DNA from: Saccoglossus kowalevskii
Lineage: Eukaryota > Hemichordata > Enteropneusta > Harrimaniidae
Reading direction: 5' to 3'
DNA: 14,105 bases
Assembly (NCBI RefSeq): GCF_000003605.2
Contig: NW_003142307.1
Location: 472,560 to 486,664 of the forward strand
Shown: in pieces, positions 8,904-14,105 of the stretch
How the letters are laid out: each line of letters starts with the position of its first letter
Position numbering within the stretch: the first letter of the stretch is position 1
Program-made: the position numbers and the translations under genes
Notes under the pieces: generated by a model
Seen by the model: only the letters and a program-made list of their open reading frames with translations
Databases searched by the model: none
What the model was told of the DNA's origin: nothing

Positions 8904-10931
8904 GCAGCAGCAGCAGCAACAACAACAACAACAACGCTGGACTCAGCAACGTGGTCGCGGGGAATCCAGTTATAGCAACCCGTCACCTTCAAGCAATGCT
9001 GGACTTGCTCCTATCTCTGCACCGGTCAATGCAGCCAACAACACGTCGTCTCTGCCGCACCCGGTTCTTGAGAAACTGAGATCTGCAAACGAGTATAACC
9101 CCAGTAACTTCAATCTGAACGCTAAAGGAGCTCGCTTCTTTATCATCAAGAGCTATTCTGAGGACGACATCCATCGATCTATTAAATATAGCATATGGTG
9201 CAGCACAGAACATGGTAACAAACGCCTGGACTCTGCATTTCGTGAACGCCAAGGAAAGGGACCTGTATACTTGTATTACAGTGTCAATGGCAGTGGTCAT
9301 TTCTGTGGCATGGCCCAAATGATGTCCGAGGTAGACTACAACACGACCACAGGTGTTTGGGCTCAGGATAAATGGAAGGGGAAATTCGAGGTGAAATGGA
9401 TTTATGTAAAGGATGTTCCAAACAGTCAGCTGCGACACATAAGACTGGAAAATAATGAGAACAAACCTGTGACTAACTCGCGTGACACGCAGGAGGTACC
9501 TGTTGAAAAGGGTAAACAGGTGTTGAAGATAATGCACAACTACCGCCATACCACCTCCATTTTTGATGATTTTGGTCACTACGAGAAACGTCAGGAGGAA
9601 GATCATTCTCGCAAACCGGTAAGTATATATTGCAGTCTGTTAATCAATATTGTAGTTTGTCAAAAATGTTCAATTTATGCACAAGCTGGATATTTTGGAG
9701 GTATATCATAAAATGAATATCTTTCAGTCATGTGTTTTTTTCCACTTTTTTTTATATATTCAATATTTTTGGCTGCAATTGCCACAATAAGTGCAGCCTG
9801 CACTAAAAATTTGTTATCATGACATTTTCACATTTGGGTGCACACATTTCTCTGCAAAATTTGGCAAACTGGAAAACAATTTTAGTAATTTCATGTATTT
9901 TCTCACTTTGTCAGTTTTATGTTTACATTCAAAAATTTTGACTACTAGTTTCAAATTTACTGCAGTACAGTAAACATATTACTGCAAATAATTGTAGCAG
10001 AAACAAAATTTAAAGTGACTTTAGAGCGGATTAGTAGTGTACAGATTATTTAATCATACATGAATTAACTTGCTATACCAACTCTAAAAGCGATAAACAG
10101 CTGTAAATCTGAAAGACAAAGCTGACATCAATTTGTATGTTAATATTAATATCGGTAAAAAAAAGCATTTTGGGCCAAGATTTTTAAAAACAATTGTGTT
10201 GAAAGTGCCTTTTTATGCAGTATTTTGGTAGAAATCAAAAGTCACAGGTGACCCATTTCAAACTGATGTGTGCTTTGACCAGAAACAAATATTGAAATGA
10301 TATTTTGTCATCTATTATTTTCCCCTCAAATATTTCCACCATGACCTGTAACCAATAGAATTAAGTTCATTTGTTTCCTGAAAGGTGCAAACAGGTTTGT
10401 AAGCTGTTACACTCGTATTTTGGTTATGGTTCCAAAAGGTAAAATAAATTGATGTAAATGCATACCTTAGTTTATTCTATTGAAGTATGCATTTATGGAT
10501 CAATCCAAATCAAACCGTGCATTGCAAATATACAACTCGAATTTCCAAATTTGAATTGAATGAGTTGTGCATGTGCATTTAATAGTTGTATGCACAACTG
10601 CAGGACGTACCAGAAGCAGTACTTTTTGAAAATTACCGGTACATCCTTTGAAAAATTGTATTTTTTTTTTTATTTTCTATTACACATGCAAAAGCATGTT
10701 TACTGGTTTTGAGATTTGGTTGTTGGAATCCATAATTTTATTTAATTCATCGCTACAAATCAAAGCAAAATTACTGTTTTCAATGACCTACCTTTTTCAC
10801 CCATTCATGTTACAGAAAAGTGTTGTTACTGTGGAGTATGTCATAGTTTACGAGTCATTATGTTCACCAAATTGTTATCTTTTATCTTCTAGGCGAGTAG
10901 CAGCAAGAAAGGAGCCAATGATCGTAATTAA
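3603..10931 (+). CDS. YTHDF: YTHDF-family m6A mRNA reader, five coding exons (592 aa)
   Basis: The spliced frame joins 3603-3623, 3758-3782, 3950-4032, 8008-9618 and 10893-10931 (1779 nt with stop). YTHDF proteins bind m6A-modified mRNA in the cytoplasm and affect its decay, translation and storage in condensates. The N-terminus ([15 protein letters not shown], then VQNG and TDEDFDAYL) matches the start of vertebrate YTHDF1-3 as I know them. Middle blocks such as [33 protein letters not shown] (about residues 256-274) and MDIGTW (296-301) are also family hallmarks. The YTH domain spans about residues 418-552, with cage tryptophans W440, W494 and W499. The length is near the human 559-585. The ATG at 3603 has G at -3. 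Vertebrates have three paralogues; orthology to any one of them cannot be assigned. The exon joins are inferred from splice signals and family similarity, and the last exon is the least certain. Confidence 0.95.
3758..3782 (+). CDS. YTHDF: YTHDF coding exon 2 (25-nt microexon)
   Basis: The acceptor reads CCGAACAG|CGA and the donor CGAG|GTAAGTG, close to the ideal U1 match. The exon encodes RPKGQSNR plus the first base of a valine codon (phase 1). The peptide equals the family's RPKGQGNK segment, which makes so short an exon credible. Intron 2 is 167 nt. Skipping this exon would shift the frame, so its inclusion must be efficient. Confidence 0.88.
3950..4032 (+). CDS. YTHDF: YTHDF coding exon 3
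   Basis: The acceptor TATTTTTCAG|TA follows a pyrimidine tract and the donor is CAG|GTTTGT. The 83 nt complete the split valine codon and add 27 residues ([20 protein letters not shown], then QNNQTSQ). This corresponds to human [21 protein letters not shown]. The exon ends in phase 0. The donor is weaker than the others, lacking A at +3 and G at +5 of the ideal signal. If it is not used, translation runs 17 more codons to TAA at 4084-4086. Confidence 0.88.
4379..4450 (+). terminator. Cluster of three AATAAA hexamers near the start of intron 3
   Basis: AATAAA occurs at 4379-4384, 4417-4422 and 4445-4450. They lie 350-420 bases past the weak exon 3 donor and are followed by T/G-containing sequence. 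This is compatible with intronic cleavage and polyadenylation giving a short transcript. The sequence is AT-rich, so chance hexamers are also likely, and no transcript evidence is available. Confidence 0.3.
6247..6268. repeat. Perfect 22-bp palindrome
   Basis: ACCAACTTTTT is followed directly by its reverse complement AAAAAGTTGGT, with no spacer. It lies within intron 3 and has no neighbouring feature that explains it. It could extrude as a cruciform or fold as a tight RNA hairpin. Confidence 0.9.
7213..7300. repeat. Imperfect inverted repeat, arms about 24 bp, loop about 39
   Basis: The left arm (7213-7237, starting TTTAATTTCACTATTTTTGA) and the right arm (7277-7300, ending GTGAAATTAAA) pair over their whole length, apart from one bulged A and one mismatch near the loop. 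This could be the remnant of a small fold-back transposon or an RNA hairpin in the intron. No clear target duplication is visible. Confidence 0.7.
7803..7849 (+). other. Candidate cryptic or poison exon in intron 3
   Basis: A T14 run (7787-7800) is followed at once by AG at 7801-7802, which forms a textbook 3' splice site. A donor-like TAG|GTCAGT begins at 7850. The 47 bases between them, read after exon 3 in phase 0, give AAA CAA GTG TTT and then TAA, so inclusion would stop translation and also shift the frame. It has no similarity to YTHDF sequence. Use of this site is speculation from the signals alone. Confidence 0.25.
8008..9618 (+). CDS. YTHDF: YTHDF coding exon 4: low-complexity region plus YTH domain
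   Basis: The exon encodes 537 residues (protein 44-580). An in-frame TAG (8005-8007) lies directly before it as part of the acceptor, so the frame cannot extend upstream; AYNSGPN precedes the first in-exon methionine at 8029. Residues to about 410 are disordered and rich in Y, G, S, P, Q and N ([21 protein letters not shown]). This is the family's effector and condensate-forming part. The conserved blocks [33 protein letters not shown] and MDIGTW follow in the family order, then a poly-Q run and an RWTQQRGRG stretch. The YTH domain contains [44 protein letters not shown] and [13 protein letters not shown]. The cage tryptophans are at codons 9196, 9358 and 9373. The donor is CCG|GTAAGT in phase 0. 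Confidence 0.97.
8869..8934 (+). repeat. Poly-Q tract, mixed CAG/CAA repeat (22 codons)
   Basis: Twenty-two uninterrupted glutamine codons (protein residues 331-352) are arranged as CAG6, CAA3, CAG7, CAA6. They follow a PQPQ-type stretch and precede RWTQQRGRG, which aligns with the QTRW region of the family just before the YTH domain. The longest pure CAG run is only 7, so the block is partly protected from slippage. The vertebrate proteins are P/Q-rich here but I know of no long pure Q run in them. The minus-strand poly-L and poly-A frames opposite are shadows. Confidence 0.95.
9619..10892 (+). other. Intron 4 (about 1.3 kb)
   Basis: This AT-rich intron runs from the strong donor GTAAGT to the acceptor TTTTATCTTCTAG. 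No coding exon is seen inside. If it is retained, the reading frame continues for 30 codons ([20 protein letters not shown] and ten more) to TAA at 9709-9711. A second acceptor-like site (TTACAG) ends at 10815. It would read 52 unrelated codons, out of frame with exon 5, to a stop near 10974, and has a weaker pyrimidine tract. Confidence 0.8.
10455..10495. repeat. Perfect 11-bp inverted repeat, 19-bp loop
   Basis: TAAATGCATAC (10455-10465) pairs exactly with GTATGCATTTA (10485-10495). It lies within intron 4. The arms each contain ATGCAT, itself palindromic. It may be chance in AT-rich DNA, and no function is evident. Confidence 0.7.
10893..10931 (+). CDS. YTHDF: YTHDF coding exon 5 (C-terminal end)
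   Basis: After the acceptor CTTTTATCTTCTAG, phase 0 reads [12 protein letters not shown] and stops at TAA 10929-10931. The family ends with a short basic tail after EKRQEEE (human finishing RQSRNKQ). This short, lysine- and arginine-bearing end in a tiny last coding exon therefore fits in position, phase and character. The sequence similarity itself is slight, so this is the least certain exon. The alternative is the acceptor ending at 10815 described under intron 4. Confidence 0.75.
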   Translation, partial: ASSSKKGANDRN

Positions 10932-12410
10932 AGAGGCGTCATTTGATTTGATTTTCAACAAACTAGTAATATGAGGCGAAACCTTAGAGATATGTGCCTA
11001 TTTTAAGGAACAAAAATCATCTCAAATTTGGAACTGTAGTTAAACATTATACTGGATTTTTTTTTCCCTTTGAACTGTGATAGGACCCTATACAGCCTGA
11101 AAATAGCTTGAGTGTGTGACTCGTCAGCTTCAAGAAAATTTGACTTCGAAAAATGAAAAACTGATTTTGTGAACAAGTTAAGACTTCGTTTAAAAATTCT
11201 GTGTATTTTAGACGGCTTGTCGGTTTAAACCAACCCAGCACTTGCTGTGGATGCTTTTTTACCTACATCGTTAAATAGCACGCACTTTGAAAAAACTCTG
11301 GTTATTATGTCTCTCTACTCAGATAGTACAGAATCTTTTGACTTACCGGTAATTGCTGCTGAATGAAACTGGAAGTAGGAGCAGCTTCGTGTGGTATCGA
11401 TTGCACCTCTACAAGAAGAACCCAGATTCTAGGATTATCACGTTTCAAACTTAAAAAGATGGCAATGTCTTTATATAAAACGCAAATTTGCATTGCTAGA
11501 TAAACTTGAGATACACCTCAAACTACTTGGTGGAATTCTCTACAGTGCTGGAGGATTTTACCTATCTGAACACCTTGAGAACGGGACAATGTAATATACA
11601 ATCATATGACTCGAGTGTGTGCCGTCTCGGCAGCACGAAACAATCCCAATGGAAAAAAAAAAAAACACTGCGAATTTGAAAACAGTATCACATGCTAAAG
11701 ACTCTTGGATTCGTCCATACCTAGTGATAACTAGCCTTGGTTTTTTTTTATGCGACTTGTGTGCACTGGGGTGTAACAGGCTTTGATGTAATAGGTGTAC
11801 GAAACGACATTTACATATGCCTCGGTTGATACCCAGGAACAGGCTTCACCAAATAAGACTGGGTTTGATTTTAAATTGCTTTGAACTTCCTACGATTAAC
11901 TCTGATAACAAAAAAAAACTCTGGAAATCTAGTTCCAAAAATTTGTAGAACTATGCTTCTGTGGATTTCGACAAGGCGACGGGAGAGAGGAATCGAGAAC
12001 CATTGCACTTAAAACATTCATGTGCTTAGTGTTTTATTCTATTTGAAGTGACCAGTAACTGACCCTGTGGTTTATAAAATAGTTGACAATCGCTCATTGA
12101 CACCCTTTCCCCTCCAAATACCATCATGTTTGTCATTTGTTTTCTATGATTTTATGTCCAGCCTTGTCGGATTCATTGCATGTTTAGTTGAAAATAAATG
12201 CAAATCATACTGTATACCTTATCTCGTCTTGGAAAAAGATATTTTATTTACCTCTTTTGTACTCATTCCGGTCGTACTGTAAACCATTTTATTTTTATTG
12301 CAAGTCTTTTTCAGAATTTTACAGCATTCATGAAGATAAGATGCTATGTTGGATGACCTCTGTAAATTTTGTTGCACAAAATAAAACTGGTTTACAGTAT
12401 TCGTAACAAG
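10932..12410 (+). other. Probable 3' UTR of the YTHDF gene
   Basis: About 1.5 kb between the stop codon and the best poly(A) signal contains no supported gene. A long 3' UTR is usual for YTHDF mRNAs. Earlier AATAAA at 12193-12198 could give a slightly shorter end. An A13 run occurs near 11650. No intron signal pair or hairpin gene was evident. Confidence 0.55.
12380..12385 (+). terminator. Best poly(A) signal AATAAA
   Basis: AATAAA is followed about 25-40 bases later by the GT-rich stretch AAGTGAGGGTGGGGTG, the pairing expected for cleavage and polyadenylation, with cleavage near 12400-12410. It is preceded by T-rich sequence (TGTAAATTTTGTTG). Other hexamers at 12193 and 13261 lack so clear a downstream element. 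Confidence 0.55.
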
Positions 12411-14105
12411 TGAGGGTGGGGTGCCATTTTAACTCGACATTCTGCTTGTTTCCTAGTGTTGAGCACTATTTTCAGTGCAATTTTCAATTCCTCATTGGGG
12501 CAAAAATGCTAATGCAATTTCGTGCCAAGTGTTGTGAAAGTTTTAAGTATCTGTTATGTATGTAGGTTTTCTCAAAGTGAAACTGCTTAATCACATGGAT
12601 TGCACCACGTGTTCATGGGTAATTAACTCCAGCTCTGTCCATTAGGTAAATTAATGCTTATTGTGCTCGCTTACTCAAACTGATTGACGGGCATTTTGCA
12701 TACATTATTGCATGATTTTTAATTATCGCGGCATGCTTGAGCGAAAACGTTTCTACATCCAAAGACCAACCGGATGAGTGTAATCGCTGGCGGACATATT
12801 CATGCCCCCGTAGAAATGTATTTGGAATCACAGCTTGATCTCTAAACATCGTAAATGGCACGTTTCCCTGCATCAATGAGAGTGTCTTGGTTCGGATTAG
12901 CATACTATAGTTGTGGTGGCCCATATTTATAGTATCTGTTCCTCTAGAAGAACCAGAATAAGTGCCTTTGACTGTTATTAGAGCAAATACGACTTAAGGC
13001 ATCAAAGTTTTCTGGTTCTGTCAAAGCACTATGCCTCTGAATTTAAGCTAAGTTTGTCACGGAGGAGATTTTGGGTGGTGTCAATGTTGATCTTTCTACA
13101 GCATTTGCTCCATTAGAAGGGCATCCACCATGTATTTGTTGACTATAAACCCATCAGGTCATTAACATAAATAGAACAAATGTGGTCTGTACAAGTAGTC
13201 TTGACTTGTAAAAATTAGAAGAAAGAAAAAATTACGGCAGATGCCATTGTTTGCAAGGTCAATAAATCATTTTCATTCATGCATTTCAGTGTACATATCA
13301 AGATGACCAAATTCATGTGCATCTGCTTAGTGTTTAAATAATTTTGCTGAACTGATTATTATTGATAATTGATATGTTAAGGCCCAATTCACTTGCCCCA
13401 GGAAAGTGTGAATTGGAGGTGTGGCTATGCCAATGAGTGTTCATCACCTGCATAGCCTATGACTCATCTTGTTTCAGCAGTCCAACATCACGTGACTTTG
13501 ATTGACAGTTATTTATGATTAGTAGCTTGTCCCTTTCCCCGGTTTGTGTTTTTGACTTTTATTTGCCAAAATCTCGGCTCATACACTATTTACTGTCATA
13601 AATACTAGTCTCTACGGTGATATTCATAGTTGCATGCAACCAATTTGGCATGACATAATCGACCTGTAAGTTCGAGAAAACATGCTTTTACCAGAGCTTG
13701 GCTGGAGCTGTTTACTACAGTGTGACAAGCAAGGAAATAATCCCTATTGTTTAGAAGCATATTTATAGTATACCTGGGCCTTTAATGCTATTGCTCGCAT
13801 ACTGAACTATTAAACCAGTCTATTGCCTTTTTACCTTGCCTGTACCATCAAAGATGGAAGGGAAAGGTATATTAAGGGAAAATTTTTGTCTGGCGTCGTC
13901 GTCGTCGTCGTCGTTAATTGTTATTGTGTGCATAATAACTTTACTAATTCTGTTCCAAACTTTATCAAACTTGGTCACCTTATTCATCAGTATAAAGTCT
14001 TCCCTGAGTTTGAACAACAGATGTCCTGTATGAATATATCGTGCAAAAATTGAGAAAATCTGATAAAATATTTTGACTGTTTCTACTTGACTGATCACTG
14101 GTGAT
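12411..14105. other. Downstream intergenic DNA, no supported gene
   Basis: Only short open frames with no recognisable domain are present. The longest, on the minus strand at 12658-12924 (88 codons) and 13820-14098 (92 codons), are within chance expectation. The second is built over the CGT repeat. A short inverted repeat (CCAATTCAC at 13384-13392 with GTGAATTGG at 13408-13416) and an AATAAA at 13261-13266 are visible. A longer 3' UTR reaching 13261 cannot be excluded. Confidence 0.55.
13894..13914 (+). repeat. (CGT)7 microsatellite
   Basis: Seven perfect CGT units occur in AT-rich intergenic sequence. The repeat is open in several frames on both strands and gives rise to serine-, valine- and aspartate-run frames that are not genes. 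Confidence 0.9.

Noticed and set aside
8701-9079. Poly-Leu, poly-Ala/Val and poly-Ser/Asn frames over the glutamine repeat
   Set aside because: They are other-frame readings of the CAG/CAA repeat; only the glutamine frame continues into the conserved domain.
8989-9606. Minus-strand open frame of 205 codons
   Set aside because: It lies exactly opposite the YTH domain, whose + strand protein is a clear family match. The antisense frame has no recognisable domain and is a shadow.
10816-10974. Alternative last exon from the acceptor ending at 10815
   Set aside because: It would add 52 residues rich in Val, Ile and Cys, unlike the short basic family tail. The acceptor ending at 10892 has a better pyrimidine tract and gives a fitting 12-residue end.
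12658-12924. Minus-strand 88-codon frame downstream of the gene
   Set aside because: There is no recognisable motif or splice context, and it is within chance length.
12922-13771. 14-mer CATATTTATAGTAT found twice (12922 and 13758)
   Set aside because: A single AT-rich 14-base match in a window of this size is close to chance, and no longer similarity surrounds it.
13820-14098. Frames on both strands over the CGT repeat
   Set aside because: They are kept open by the microsatellite, and the flanking residues show no family similarity.
1-14105. tRNA, rRNA, CRISPR array, or bacterial or phage defence genes
   Set aside because: No cloverleaf signature, rRNA-like block, spaced identical repeats or operon-like gene order was seen. 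The split gene and AT-rich introns mark this as animal nuclear DNA.

Overview
The window is AT-rich animal genomic DNA that holds one clear protein-coding gene on the + strand. The gene is split by GT-AG introns and encodes a YTHDF-family protein, a cytoplasmic reader of N6-methyladenosine (m6A) in mRNA. Joining five coding segments (3603-3623, 3758-3782, 3950-4032, 8008-9618, 10893-10931) keeps the frame throughout and gives a 592-residue protein with stop. That is close to the 559-585 residues I recall for human YTHDF1-3. The sequence is clearly invertebrate-like rather than vertebrate, being a single gene with divergent Q/N/S/G-rich stretches and a compact 5' end. I cannot place the phylum from this window; a mollusc, another lophotrochozoan or an invertebrate deuterostome would all fit.

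Layout. Positions 1-2000 are intergenic or distal upstream DNA with no gene I can support. Positions 2007-3145 carry two related, oppositely oriented, TTAA-flanked non-autonomous DNA transposon copies (MITE-like). The second copy has an internal insert, and two copies of a tiny palindrome lie at or inside it. Positions 3360-3602 form the probable promoter and 5' UTR, with TATA-like, CRE, E-box and YY1-type motifs and a 15-codon upstream ORF. Positions 3603-4032 hold three short 5' coding exons, including a 25-nt microexon. Intron 3 (about 4.0 kb) follows. The large exon 4 (1.6 kb) carries the low-complexity effector region and the whole YTH domain. Intron 4 (about 1.3 kb) leads to a tiny last coding exon. 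A long 3' UTR probably ends after an AATAAA at 12380, and the rest is intergenic sequence with no recognisable gene.

The long first half of the protein is disordered and rich in Y, G, P, Q and N, and it contains a 22-glutamine run. The C-terminal YTH domain keeps all three cage tryptophans needed to bind m6A. No prokaryotic system, CRISPR array, tRNA or rRNA was seen. The most unusual structures are the TTAA element pair and the 21-bp palindromes, each flanked by 11-bp direct repeats, just upstream of the promoter.
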